A model generated the notes under the pieces. The model ran no database searches. It was not told where the DNA came from and was given only the letters and a program-made list of their open reading frames with translations. From positions 5,828,001 to 5,892,000 of the forward strand of contig JAYKYS010000018.1 of the NCBI GenBank assembly GCA_036924285.1: a stretch of DNA of 64,000 nucleotides, written 5' to 3'. Position 1 is the first letter of the stretch; each line of letters begins with the position of its first letter. The position numbers and the translations under genes were made by a program. Below, piece after piece: positions 52,431 to 63,297 of this stretch. This DNA comes from Asterella californica (taxonomy: Eukaryota; Streptophyta; Marchantiopsida; Marchantiales; Aytoniaceae).

Positions 52431-52652
52431 AGCTTTCAAGTGCCGTTAGATTCGTGAGAATCTAACTCCTCTTCTCCACTGATCGGCATCAGGAGAAGAT
52501 ACTGCTTCTGTGTAAGAAACAAGTTTCATTGGCACAGGTTTGAGAGTTATCATCAATGCACGCTTGGTGTTCTTCCGAGACTTCGGGATCAGCGATGAAG
52601 GATCGTAGCCTTCATTTGGGTTCCGTTGTGGAAGAACTGAATGTCGAGCTGA

Positions 52653-53863
52653 TCATCTCAGTGGAGGCGGTGCTGGGAAATCCAATGGAGGAAGAGAGGA
52701 CTCGCTGTGGATAGGGTCAGAAACTCGTGGTGAGCGTGGTGATGTGTGCCGAAGGTAAGGATGGCGCGGGCTCAAGTTCTCTGCAGGGGGAGAGTGATGG
52801 CTTGAGGAGTGAGAACGTGGAGGGCGACTGCTCCCACTGGACTGTGTACTGTTGGTGACTCCTCCGTCAGGGCCATGACTGCTAGAGACTCCTCCTCCAG
52901 ATCCAAGACCAACAGATGGGATTGGAGCTGGACCGGCAGGAGGTGGCAGAGGAACTCTCACTGAAGAGAAACCGGGAGAGACGGACGGGACATAGACTGG
53001 GTCAACAGAAGGGGCGGGCATAGTATGGTAAAAATGGACGTCGGTCTCAAGAGACGCTTGAGTGAGTGGGAGATCAGCAGAGGGGGTGGATGTGAGAAGA
53101 AGAGTCGGGGAAGACTCATCGAAAATAACATCACGAGAGGTGAAGGTATGACTGTCAGATTTTCTTTGGAGACGATAACCCTTACTCTGATCGCTATAGC
53201 CAAGGAAGATACACTCGTGAGAGCGATCATCGAGCTTTGTGCGCTCAACCTCGAGGACCTGGGAAAAAACGCGACAGCCAAAGACGCGCGAGAAAAGAGA
53301 GATCGGGTCTGCGAGGAGTTGTGGAGGCATAGGAGTGCCAGAGTTCATAAGGTGTGGTCATAGACGGGATAGCCTTAGACGGACACCTGTTCTGGAGGAA
53401 GGTGGCGCAGGCGATTGCTTCACCCCAGAAGGGCTTGATAAGCTTGGAAGTGTAAAGCATAGAACGGACAGCATCAAGTAAGCTGCGGTTCTTTACGTTC
53501 AGCAACGCCATTCTGCTGAGGAGAGTAAGGGACTGTGAATTGACGCTGGATGCCACGCTCACGACAAAAAGCGTCAAAAGCAGCTGAACGATATTCTCCA
53601 CCATTTTCAGATCGCAAAGTGACAAGAGATTGACCGGTTGCGCGCTCAGCAAATGCCAGATAATCCCGAAAAGCAACAAAACAATCACTCTTATAGTAAA
53701 AAAGACGAGTGACAGTGTAGCGCGAGTAATCATCGGTAAAAGTGATGAAATATTCATAGCCAAAAAAGGTGCAAGGGGAGATGCGACCACTAATATCAGA
53801 ATGGACCAGTGCTAGAGACCGAGTGGATCGAGTGGTGTGGTGCCCACAAATTACAGGATTCAC
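52653..53863 (-). pseudogene. Copia integrase and proline-rich linker of element 3
   Basis: LVHSDISGRISP (first Asp) is followed by FTDDYSRYTVTRL. LRSENGGEY has Glu at the second catalytic Asp position, and QNGVAERK holds the third acidic residue. A frameshift near 53480 separates this from LLDAVRSMLYTSKL...FWGEAIACATFLQNR. Another near 53330 leads to VFGCRVF.QV and CIFLGYSDQSKGYRL. The rest (to 52653) is a Ser/Pro-rich linker with SSSHHSPPAENLSPRH. It is not functional as it stands. Confidence 0.85.
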
Positions 53864-53924
53864 GAATTTTTAAAATTTTTATGATTAATAACTTGTTTGT
53901 ATAACTGAAGAAGCGTTGTTACTT

Positions 53925-54130
53925 AAGGTTACGTCTTCCGTAACAAGAAGATGATCTTATGGGCTTTTTGTAATAAGAAGTTGACTTCTTCGGAAGATGA
54001 TCGTCTTCGGAAGAGCGTCTTCTCGGTGGTATCTTCGGAAGACGGAAGTTGGCGGAAGACGGAAGATGCTTCGGAAGATTGGAACATCTTCGGAAGACTG
54101 TCTTCGAAAGATTGTCTTCGGAAGTCGACT
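53925..54130. repeat. Cluster of TCTTCGGAAGA odd palindromes
   Basis: Within 200 bp, TCTTCGGAAGA or close variants (CTTCGGAAG, GTCTTCCG, CGGAAGACGG) occur more than ten times. Each word folds on itself. Isolated copies recur through the nested element (for example a longer palindrome near 54880-54905 and sites near 56640 and 58200). Confidence 0.75.
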
Positions 54131-54969
54131 GTAACCAATTCGTATCAAGAGTGGCTTTGTGTTGCTTTTGTGTTAAGAGAGGCTTGGCACGAATCCTGAG
54201 TGGCTTGGTGAGTTGTTTTGTTATTTCGAGAAGTTGGAAGTCGGGGACTAGGCCTGTGCCTCCCGGTCTTTCAAGCTTCTCAACTCCACATCTTCCTAGA
54301 GAGACTAGAAGACTGAAAGGCTGGCAAAATGAGCGAGAAGACGTGAGGGTCCATTACGGGTCTCTTCTGTCCGACCCATAGCAGCCTATTCCTTCTTCTT
54401 CCTGAACTTAGAAGAGAGTTGTGAGAAGTCTTGCTGACAGAATCTGGAGAGAATGGTCGAGGGTCATGTCTTTCCATCATGCAGCAAGCTTCTTCTGAGT
54501 GTGTATGAGAGGTGAGAAGTCAGAAGAATAGAGTGCAAATGTCTTGAGTCTGTTGTGAAGATAGATTGCGTGTAGGAAGCAGAAGATAGGTGAGACCAGT
54601 GAAGGGAAGCCTGGCTTCGGGAGGTCTTCCGAGAACGTTATTGAATCAGAAGCTGTCCCGGGAGTCTTCCCAGAGACCACTGTCATCGCAAGAGCCCGCA
54701 ACCATCTTATGAACTTTTCATATACTCTACTTCTCGCATATCTTGATCTTCCGTTAGGAAGTAGGATGTAATGCAAGGTGGGTTGTCTTCTTGGTAATCC
54801 ATGCGAGGCCTTGCTTAGATAGGATTGTTTAGATATAGCTCGGAAGACGAGAGCTATCTAGGGAGTACTGTTAGAATCTCGGAAGACGAGTTTCGTCTTC
54901 TGAGAGTGGAAGCTATACTGTGAGGACTTAAGGAAGGACTGAGCCTTCGACTCACAACAAGTACGTCAC

Positions 54970-55231
54970 TTCTTCCAAGGAGTTAACGCAGCTGAAGAAG
55001 AGCAACCAGGAGTTGCAGGCGCATTTACAGCAGCGTGACCAAGAGGTTCTGCGAGTACAGGGTAAGATCACCGCCCTCGCAGAAGAGAAGACGACGTGGA
55101 AGATACTGCGGGAAGCCGCAGAAGCGCAGGCTGTAGCCGAGAAGACGCAGAGAGAAGCAGCGGAAGCTCGTGCGCAGGGGTTGCTAATTCAGTCGGTGGA
55201 AGCGCTTCGGAAGAAGTTTAACTTCATCTAG
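54970..55231 (+). CDS. Coiled-coil ORF in nested element
   Basis: From about 54976 the frame reads SSKELTQLKKSNQELQAHLQ, QEVLRVQGKITALAEEK and AAEAQAVAEKTQREAAEARA to stop at 55231. It is a strongly heptad-like, Gln/Glu/Ala-rich helix. The following sequence (to 55620) continues similar charged text but with in-frame stops. It may be a gag-type or captured host fragment; no family is assigned. Confidence 0.4.
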
Positions 55232-56271
55232 AAGAGATTCTTCTGAAGGTGCGGTTGAAGAAGAGAAGAATCATCAATGATGAGAAAGAGGACGAAGATA
55301 CTGAATACCTGATCCAACAAAGAATTGAGGTTGTGTAGAAAGAGCTTCAAGACGAGTACACTAAACACCGACTAGAGATGGAGCAAAGCTTATCACAAAA
55401 GAAGTAGGACTTGGAGCAACATATCCTCCCGCATACATGAAACTCTTTTGGCTCGTATGAAAGTTCAGAGGAAGTCAGCATCAACCTGCGCACTCGCAAA
55501 CAAAAGTTGGTAGAAGATGCATATGTCATTGAGCTTTCTTCACGACATGGTGATGGACCTGCACTTGATACTAACAAGCAGCATTTGGACAGAAGAGTAG
55601 CACAAGAGGGCACTCCTCAACCTGTAAGCACTAGCTAGGATATCACCTATCATTATATTAGTTACTAAATCCTCCATGTTATGCTTTTCTACTGTGCTAT
55701 TCCTCCTGACAGCATGTTGATGATACAACCATAAAATGGAAGACACGCGGATATGTAGGACCTGTAGACTAGCAAGTTAGTCGTCATTATCAAAACGTCG
55801 GCACCAAGTCGCTCTTAAACATAGACTGGTGATTGTCTCTTTTTCTTTGACGTTCGAGACCCATATCTAAATTTCTCGTTACCCAAACCTCTGACTTGCT
55901 GATGCTCACAAGGACACTATAGACAAGCACAAGTACAAGCCGTACTCAAGAACACTATAAACATAATTGAATAGGTGGTTACATCAGTAAGCCTCTTGTG
56001 TTAAATTACTTATATGGGCAAGGAAAGCTATGGAGAGAACTAAGAGAGAAAAGGGCTCTTCTCAACAATCCTTCCAAGCTAACTCTAAAACTCCAAAATG
56101 ACACACATCATGTCACATAAGACAAAGACCAAGAGATGACCTTTTAAACCTCATGAGGACCCGAGCATCCAAAGGATGTCGCGATCAAAACGACCAAGCG
56201 GATGTAACTGGCGGCTCTAGGGTAGGAAGCTCCTTACCTTAGCCAGGGAGTGGGACGATGAGTCCAAAGCA

Positions 56272-56765
56272 ATGTTGATGGAGTGCATTTTGAGTATGTT
56301 CCGATACTTGGATCGGCAGATAGAGAGAGTGAAGACACTCTATGGTCTTCCCTTGATCCCGCCACCAATAAACACATCTTCCCAAGCACCAGCATCATCG
56401 ACAAGACCAGACTTGGAGAAGGAGGAGTTCGACCTCGCTGTACACTTGGTAGTGACAGCGTTGGAAGCCGAAAAGAACCCAGAAGATGCCCCGGAAGACA
56501 AGAAGGAAGACCGTCTTCGCAGGTATTTTGCGTGGAGGGAGCGACTTCCCCGGACCCCTATGAGGTCACCATGGCTCTCAGTGTCGAACTAGTGTTTCAG
56601 AAGAGCGAGGAAGCACAAGTCGATCCAACTTCCCAAAAGACGCTTCTGTCTTCCGAAGCAGCAGCAGCAGAGCTAGCGACGAACGTGGAGGAGGAGGCCA
56701 CCTCAGCGATACCCGAGGTAATTACAGGGCTTCCCAGCGTATCAGAAGCCGTTTTAGTAGGTTAG
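56272..56765 (+). pseudogene. Gag-like or captured ORF pieces in nested element
   Basis: One frame gives MFRYLDRQIERVKTLYGLP, a Ser/Pro linker, and LVVTALEAEKNPEDAPEDKK followed by YFAWRERL (to 56592). Another, overlapping from about 56530, gives VTMALSVELVFQKSEEAQ and an Ala/Glu-rich tail to 56765. The protein appears to pass from one frame to the other, suggesting a frameshift. Confidence 0.35.
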
Positions 56766-57079
56766 GTAGGAGTAGATCAGGTGGAAATGGCATCCGAGCC
56801 ATTAGAGTAGATAAGCAAAGCCCAGAAGACCAGGGACTTGTCCAAACTTAGTGAAGTACTAAATATGCTATATTAGGAAATAGCATGTCCAGTTTAATTT
56901 TAGATAAAGTGACCATGTGGCAGAGTAGGCAGCGTAAGGGTAAACAAGGTAGATGGCTAAAGCTGGAAAGGGAACGGTGTGCATGTGGGGTGGCAGCCTC
57001 CTGACAACGCCCATCTCTCCCTGGCGGTCACCTCCTCTGTTTTCTCATGGCAGATGGTTAAGTAGGATCGAAGAGTAGG

Positions 57080-57245
57080 AAATTGGACCTATGTGGAGAA
57101 TTGAGTTCTCCACACACATTTCAATCTTACGGTGCAGACAGATTAGACACACAGGGGAGTCTTCGAAGAAACTGGCTGCCTGCACACACATACCAATCTT
57201 ACGGTGCAGGAGACAGATTATACACTAGAGGTACACACTGTACAC
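57080..57245. repeat. Short direct repeat in nested element
   Basis: ACACACATTTCAATCTTACGG with its following GTGCAGACAGATTA recurs 82 bp later as ACACACATACCAATCTTACGG. A palindrome GGAGAATTGAGTTCTCC precedes it. Confidence 0.6.
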
Positions 57246-58504
57246 TACACTCGATGTTGGAATAAGGAGATAAAGCAAGAAGAAGTCTGCATTCTCTTAC
57301 CACCAGCAGCGATTCGGAGATGTAGATGAGTAGTGGACAGTCTAGGAGCAGGGAACAGCATCCTCGTGCAGTCCTGCTGGTTAGACTGATGTGTCGAGGA
57401 GTAGGAGCAGACAGTAGAGGGAGTGAGCTTCCCAACACCTATGTACCTTCTTCTCGAGGAATGGATTGCTGATTTGAGTGCAGAAGCTTTGCTCGTGGCT
57501 ACTGGGTAGTGGGTTCCTTGAATTTACTCCCAATTGTGCATGAGAAGTGTTCTTCTTGAGTGGCGGTGAATGTCAACAGTTGTGGAAGTGTAGCTTGACT
57601 CGTTCAGTAGAGCACTTGGGATCTGCGTACGAACGGTCTTCTGGGTAAGGGATCCCAGAAGACAGAGCAGTCAGAGCAGCGAAGTGAAGAATAGAAAGAA
57701 GTCTTCTTCCCGCAACAGAAGACGACATCCTCGAGTAGAAGACGGTGCAACAGTACTCATGTTTGTTGTCTTCCTCCCCAAACTATTACAAGCAGGGATG
57801 GCTTGTTAGTCAGGATCCGGACTAGAAGCCTGTCGGAATCTTAATTTACTCTTTTCATCTTGTTTTCTCTTGTTTGGCTTTTCTTATCTTCCCCATCTTC
57901 TCCCATCTTCCCCATCTTCTTACCTTCTTCTAGTGAGTTTCCGATACTTCTATTGAGCTTCTGTGAAGATGAATGTCGTTGTAGTGCTGCAGGAAGACCA
58001 TTTCCGTAGGCAAAAGTCTGAGAAGGCTACAGGGGACATACACCCTGTGATTAATCTAACCCGTTGGAATGTGAGTGTGAGAATAAGGTGTAACGACCGT
58101 TACTAGTCGACTTCTGCGAAGTAGGGCAACCTTCTGGAGGTGTGAGAAGACGAGCTGAACCCCTAGAAGACGAGAATCGCTTCAGGAAGACGGTATCGAG
58201 AAGACCGGAAGAAGCAACCTGGAAGCAGGAAGATCGTCTTCCCGAGCTTCTCTGTGAATAATTGTGTGATATTTTAGTTGGTAGTTGTTTGTTTAGTTCC
58301 AGAGCACCATGTGGAGTGTCTGGAAGACGTGTGGTTTTGTGTGGTTTTGTGAGAAGACGGGATTTTTAGGCAAAACCCGTGTGTTTGTGTGTTTGAACAG
58401 ATCCTAGAACTTAGAGCAGCGATTACTTGCGTAAATCCTCTATGGGAACGATATCTTGTATACTAAATGGGCAAAAGGAGTAATCCTGCGTCACTACAAG
58501 TGGG

Positions 58505-58680
58505 AGCTGGCACGTGGGAATTTAGTGCGTGCATGCTTGCCGTGTGCACAAGCTGGACAAATATCCTCAGAGAGCGGGAAGGAAGGGAGGCCGGTAACAT
58601 ACCTGCGGTGGCTCAGCTCATGCACGCGATGATGGTTGATATGACCGAGTCGCTGATGCCACAAGGTAGAGAGATCGCCC
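58505..58680 (-). pseudogene. Copia GAG-pre-integrase segment of element 3
   Basis: STLWHQRLGHINHHRVHELS then EDICPACAHGKHARTKFPRA on the minus strand is the His/Cys zinc finger that precedes copia integrase. The nested insertion interrupts it directly after FPRASSH. Confidence 0.88.
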
Positions 58681-58689
58681 GTTGTAGTA

Positions 58690-59700
58690 ACAAGGGCACA
58701 GGGTCGAGGTGGCGTCGGTGGAGGAGTCCGACTTCCAGATGTGAAACCCTGAAGGCCTTCTAGTAGTCGAGGAGGAGATCGCGACCTGGAGAACTCGGAA
58801 TTGGCAGTGTGCAGCTCAGGAAAAGTCCAGGGCGGATCAAGATGTGTAAGTGAAACCGGGTAAGGACTGTAAGGACGAGGGCCAAGAAGGCCTTGTGGTC
58901 CACCTCGGGGGACTATGTCCCTATTGAAGAGACCGTTCCTCTGGTCCCTTGACGGACTGCCATCGCGGCAGTCCGTGAGGGACGAACGGCCGTCGGGGGT
59001 GTCCTCGGACGGACTGCCACCGGCGCAGTTCGCGGGGGTTAGTCTGCCGGCCCCGTCGCGCGAGGATGCAATATCTCCCGTGGCAATATGCAATATCCCT
59101 CGCGGGGATGCAATATCCCGCCAGCCTCCCTAGTCAGCGGGGGTCGCGGTGATCTCTCGCGGCCTGAGAGGTGGACTGTCTCCGTGTGGAGGCAGTTCAT
59201 GTGGGGAATGGGGTGTCATCCCATCCCCTTGGAGCATGGGGATGGGGTGGTGCTCCATCTCCTGGTGCATGCGGATGAGTTCCCCATCCGTGTGGGAGAA
59301 TTACTCCCAACGAGGCCCAGGGGGCGTGCCTCGTCGGGAGTCCTCGAGGGCTGGGGAGTCCCCGCTGGTTGGGGACTCCCTGTGTGTGTACCTCGGGGGG
59401 TGCGTGGCCTCGACGCGAAACCCGGAAGCCCCTCGCTTCCGAGAAAGGGCGCGAGTGCTAGGGGGCGCGCGTGGGAGTCTCCAGATGTGGGGACTTCCCA
59501 ATCGACGGGGACCACTGAGGGCGTGCGAACTGGGCCTTTCAAAGTGTGTGCGACCTGGATCGATCCGTGTGGAGAGAAGAGTTGCATTGCTAGTGGACGC
59601 GCACGGAAGAGGTGGCAAACCAATAGGTGGCGTCCTTACAGAAAATGAACCAAGAGGTGTGGTAGTGAAGGGGGTTAGAGGCCGCGTTGATTGAAATTGA
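58690..59700 (-). other. GC-rich spacer between protease and pre-integrase in element 3
   Basis: Copia elements normally have little between these domains; here there is about 1 kb. From about 58930 to 59540 it is strongly GC-rich with Pro/Arg-rich translation in every frame. It contains internal inverted words (GGGAGTCCCC / GGGGACTCCC near 59335-59375; GGACTGCC / GGCAGTCC near 58950) and a triple ATGCAATATC repeat at 59065-59120. It looks like captured or expanded DNA rather than copia coding sequence. Confidence 0.65.
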
Positions 59701-59727
59701 GCTCTCATTATCCAAGTATGGCAATTC

Positions 59728-61377
59728 CTAATTTTGTGGAGTGAGGGGGACTTCTCTAGTGAGTGTATGCTCCGAATAAGGAAGAGAAAGACTCCGTGAG
59801 TGACTTGGGTGAATTTCAGCTTGGGTGTGCGCATTCTGTGAGACGGGGCAGGGTCTAGACCGTGGGAAGCGGATCCTGCGCATGTTGCGGTTGAATAGTG
59901 AGGTGCTAGTCCGCTGGTTAGATTGCGGTCTAGCTCGCAAGCGCGGTCCTGATCTCTGGCTAGGTGGTAGTGTGTAGACTACTGAAGTCCTACCAACTGT
60001 AGCTACAAGCGCGGTTTGGTCAGCGACCAAAATTGAATTCCCGAGCATGTAGAGATCGTCGACTGTGAGACATGGAGCTAACACTTGTCCAAATCTGTCT
60101 TCTAAGTGACAGAGTCTGTTGTCAATTAAGCACCAGCCGCCATTGGCATAAAATTGCCGAGCTGAGAATAAATTCTTCTGCAAGGCGGGCACGTGAAGAA
60201 CGTCACGTATGTACACGTGCTCGCCGTTGAGCAAGCGCACTTCCACCATGCCGGAACCAGCAACGTGGATGGTGGTGTTGTCACCAAGTAGAATCGCATC
60301 ATTCTCGGTGTTCTCAGCAGAGACGGGTGAGTATTCGACGAATTGTCGTCGATTATGCACCATGTGGTGTGTGGCACCCGTGTCCACATACCAATTAGGA
60401 TCAGCTGTCTGCACGATTGCAGACAAACATTGTGCCACCAGAACTCGACGAGTGTTGCCGTTGTTGTTCAAGGAACGACGATTCTTGTTCTTGTTCTTGT
60501 TCTTGTGATGGTTGCCAGCATTCGAGTTTTCGTTGCTATTGCTGGGTTTGTCCGGACACTCAACAGATGCGGTGCCCGGGCTTGTTGCAGTGGAAACATT
60601 TCTCGTTAGGATCTGGCGGTCTTTTCGGTGGCTGGTTGCCGTCTTGTCGGTTGCCACCATTGTTGCACCGGTTGTTGTCATTGCGTCCTCCTTGCCGACG
60701 TCCTGCAAACAAGGTAGTGGATGGTTCCATCGATAACTTGCGTCCGATCGTTTCCTCCTGGATGAGGAAGGTGATGAGAGATTGCGTCCGATCGTTTTCC
60801 TCCTGGTGAGGAGCGAGAGATTTGGGTTCGTTCTCATCGCCTGCAAGAATAAATGATAGTTGTTGGGCATGCTGCCCATCAACATGAGGACTTGCTCCTC
60901 GTTGGTAATAATCAATCCAGCTGAAGTCATCTGCTGGATGAGAGACTTGAAGTTGTTCTCGTGCTGGGTGACAGTCTCGTTGGGTTTCATCTTTAAAACC
61001 CGCAACTTCTCTCTTAAGTGCATCTTGGTCACCATGTCTTGACCTGCAAAGTGTCTGGTCAAGGTGGATCATGCATCGTTTGACGTGGCGCAGGACATTA
61101 GATGTCCTGCCACACTGTTTTCGCAGCATTCGTTGATCACTGCGAGCGCATTAACATCACGCTGATCCCAATCTGCGATGCTACCGGGTCCGGTAGCAGG
61201 AAGAGGGATGGATATCGCAGTACCTCCGGGTGTAGTGGCACGTGGTCTCTGCACGTTCCCTTCCACGATATCAAGAACACCATGGGCCATGAGCCGCAAG
61301 GTTCTCTTGTGCTTCCAAAGTGTGAAGTATGTGCCGTCGAACTTATCCCAGCCTTTGGTGTCAAAGGGGGCAGACAT
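59728..61377 (-). pseudogene. Copia gag-protease of element 3 (frameshifted)
   Basis: Gag starts MSAPFDTKGWDKFDGTYFTL (61377). It continues after a stop near 61068 as REKLRVLKMKPNETVTQHEN, and its zinc knuckle CFHCNKPGHR is split over two frames near 60570-60600. The protease motif WYVDTGATHHMVHNRRQF follows near 60370-60390 with VRDVLHVPAL-like VYIRDVLHVPALQKNL. A Lys/Asn repeat (KNKNKNK) sits before the protease. After about 59960 the frame leaves recognisable copia sequence. Confidence 0.85.
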
Positions 61378-61543
61378 TCTGTATCAGATTGATCGTTGGA
61401 ACGATGAAGTTTTGTTAGCGAAGGTACAGAATCTAGTGCGTGAAGCGTTCTTCTCGCAGCAGTTGAAGCGTCTTCCAACTGCTTTCACCTAAGGGCCGAA
61501 GGCCTACCTAGTGCCTATGCTATTGTGCTAGTGCATCAACAAA

Positions 61544-61560
61544 GCAATGCTCTGATACCA
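61544..61560 (-). other. Primer-binding site of copia element 3 (initiator tRNA-Met)
   Basis: TGGTATCAGAGCATTGC on the minus strand directly follows the 5' LTR and is the standard plant copia primer site. Confidence 0.9.
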
Positions 61561-61861
61561 TGTTCGAAATGGATTGCTAGTAGAATAGGCTAAGGCAAAA
61601 CTCTAAGTCATGACATAAGGACAATATGAGAGTGTGGGAGAGCTCCTCAAGAGAGTGTGGGCAGAACCAAATAAATGATTACTCAATAATGTACAATGGC
61701 CTTGGGATTGGATAATATACCTTGGGTCTTGGTCTTGGTGACCTTACGAAATACGAAAGGTCACCATCTAGAAAGGTCACCATCTAATAGCCTGAACTAG
61801 TTACTGTAATACGGGAGTATTCACACTTGTATTCTAATATATTCACACTTGTATTCTAATA
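61561..61861 (-). repeat. Right LTR of copia element 3
   Basis: The 301-bp LTR begins TGTTCGAAATGG. It is longer than the left LTR because of short internal duplications (ACGAAATACGAAAGGTC; TCACCATCTA twice; TTCACACTTGTATTCTAAT twice at the outer end). Confidence 0.92.
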
Positions 61862-62122
61862 TACACAAGCACATGCCAACTCGTGATCGATCATCCGGGG
61901 ACTCTGTAGTTGAGTATTGTAGTACTACCGGGTTCATATATAATCATCCAAGTATCATATCACTGGTGATTCAGGCGTAGTCAAGGCGGTTCCTTATGAA
62001 TATTCTAATTACATGATCCTCGGTACATAGATAGATGCTTCAGCCAAAGGCAATTGCACATCGTGTTATACACGGACGCATGGTAGCAACAGTATAATGG
62101 AGATGTTTAATTGTGCGAGGGG

Positions 62123-62130
62123 TATAAAAG
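62123..62130 (+). promoter_or_regulatory. TATA box of PR-1 copy C
   Basis: TATAAAAG lies in the conserved context, 262 bp downstream of the copia right LTR end and 256 bp before the start codon. The retrotransposon thus sits just beyond the core promoter. Confidence 0.6.
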
Positions 62131-62385
62131 GCTCGTTAATGATCGTCCAGAGCAGGTCAGTTCTTCTACGTATACCTGCAGCAAGACTCAACTGGCTTGG
62201 ACTTGGATTTCTAGTTCCACTGTCTATATATGTAGGCTGAGGCAACCCCCACTCGGACTGCCAAGAAAAAAAGTAGTCATTGTCAGATTTGCTAATGAGA
62301 TTGCGTGGATAGTATTGTCCTAGATCTGAGTTTACAGCACATCTAGATCTGCAAACTGAAGTTCTTCTTTCACCGTTCCAAATTA

Positions 62386-63297
62386 ATGACGTGCACAGCT
62401 AACATGAACGTCACTCGTCGACAGAAGAATGGACCGACATTCAAGATTGCGATTTTCGGATTGAGTGTTGTATTGTGTAGCGTCATCAGTCTTACCCATG
62501 GCCAAGCTACACCAGAGGTTCAAGACAGTTATCTCAGTCCCCACAACAATGCGAGGGAGGCGCTTGGAGTGGGCATTCCGGATTTGACCTGGGATATAAC
62601 GTTAGAAGAGTATGCGACTGACTGGGCCAACACGCGAGCTGCTTCTGACTGCGCTCTTGAACACTCTGCAGGACCATACGGGGAAAATATATACGGGGCA
62701 AGTGGGGAGACCACACCGGAAGCCGCAGTAGTCGCTTGGGTCGATGAGCAGCAGTACTACCATTATGATACCAATACTTGCGATGAGGGCCAAGTTTGCG
62801 GTCATTACACTCAGGTCCTGCGCTTTTAGCTCATGCAATAATATGCTCGGTAGAATAAATGACATAGTAAGCCTTAGCTATAGCCAGCATGAAGTTTTAG
62901 AATGTTCCATTTTCCCAGAATTGTTAGGTTTTAGCTTTCCAGGAGCTCTTAAACACGAGCGATCGATGTAGATGTGCGCGAGAGGAGAATGATGCGAACA
63001 GAGCCTTCCTAGGCCTGAGGGGCTAATCAGTTGACTATCTCTGACGTTTTCCGGGCCAGGTCGGGCTGATATCGAGCACTCCAATCATTGATCGTGACAA
63101 GCGTTCAAATGAGTGTGCCTGATTATGATCATGAAGGTTGCAATTATATTAACCTGGTTTGATTTCATTTCATGCAGGTGGTATGGAGGAACACAGAAGC
63201 AGTGGGTTGCGGATCGGCAACTTGTGCTGATGGTAGCACATTCGTGGTTTGCAGCTACAACCCACCAGGAAACTTTAATGGGGAATCTCCTTATTAG
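62386..63297 (+). CDS. PR-1 (CAP superfamily) secreted protein, copy C, two exons
   Basis: Exon 1 is 62386-62814, the intron 62815-63177, and exon 2 63178-63297; 182 aa. It is nearly identical to copy B. Differences include T2 for A2, A95 for E95 and a Trp to Gly change in NIYWASG (here NIYGASG, residue 104), a position conserved in A and B. All six cysteines and the cavity residues are kept. The copia insertion removes upstream sequence beyond about 260 bp from the TATA box, so its expression may differ from copy B. AATAAA is at 63595-63600. Confidence 0.92.

Larger units (their letters stand above)
53843..58504 (+). mobile_element. Nested insertion in copia element 3 (unclassified, GAAGAC-rich)
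   Basis: Copia pol breaks at ...FPRASSH (58500) and resumes as HTTRSTRSLALVHSD (about 53845), so 4.66 kb of foreign DNA lies between. Its ends share CCCAC and CAGGATT in inverted orientation (CCCACAAATTACAGGATT at the left; CCCACTTGTAG...CAGGATTAC on the other strand at the right). No transposase or RT is seen. Weak plus-strand coding appears at 54970-55231 (coiled coil), 55260-55620 (degraded coiled coil), 56272-56592 and about 56530-56765. Word GAAGAC/GTCTTC is very frequent. It looks like a non-autonomous element carrying gag-like or captured sequence. Confidence 0.7.
50685..61861 (-). mobile_element. Ty1/copia LTR retrotransposon with nested insertion (copia element 3)
   Basis: The 11.2-kb minus-strand element has LTRs 50685-50940 and 61561-61861, flanked by TACAC (50680-50684 and 61862-61866). 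Primer site TGGTATCAGAGCATTGC is at 61544-61560. Domain order from the 5' side is gag, zinc knuckle, protease, GC-rich spacer, pre-integrase, [nested 4.7-kb insertion], integrase, linker, RT-RNase H. Several frames are broken. Confidence 0.93.

Noticed and set aside
59088..59834. Long overlapping frames of 135-186 aa on both strands
   Set aside because: The GC-rich composition removes stops in all frames; products are Pro/Arg-rich or Gly-rich on opposite strands with no domain.
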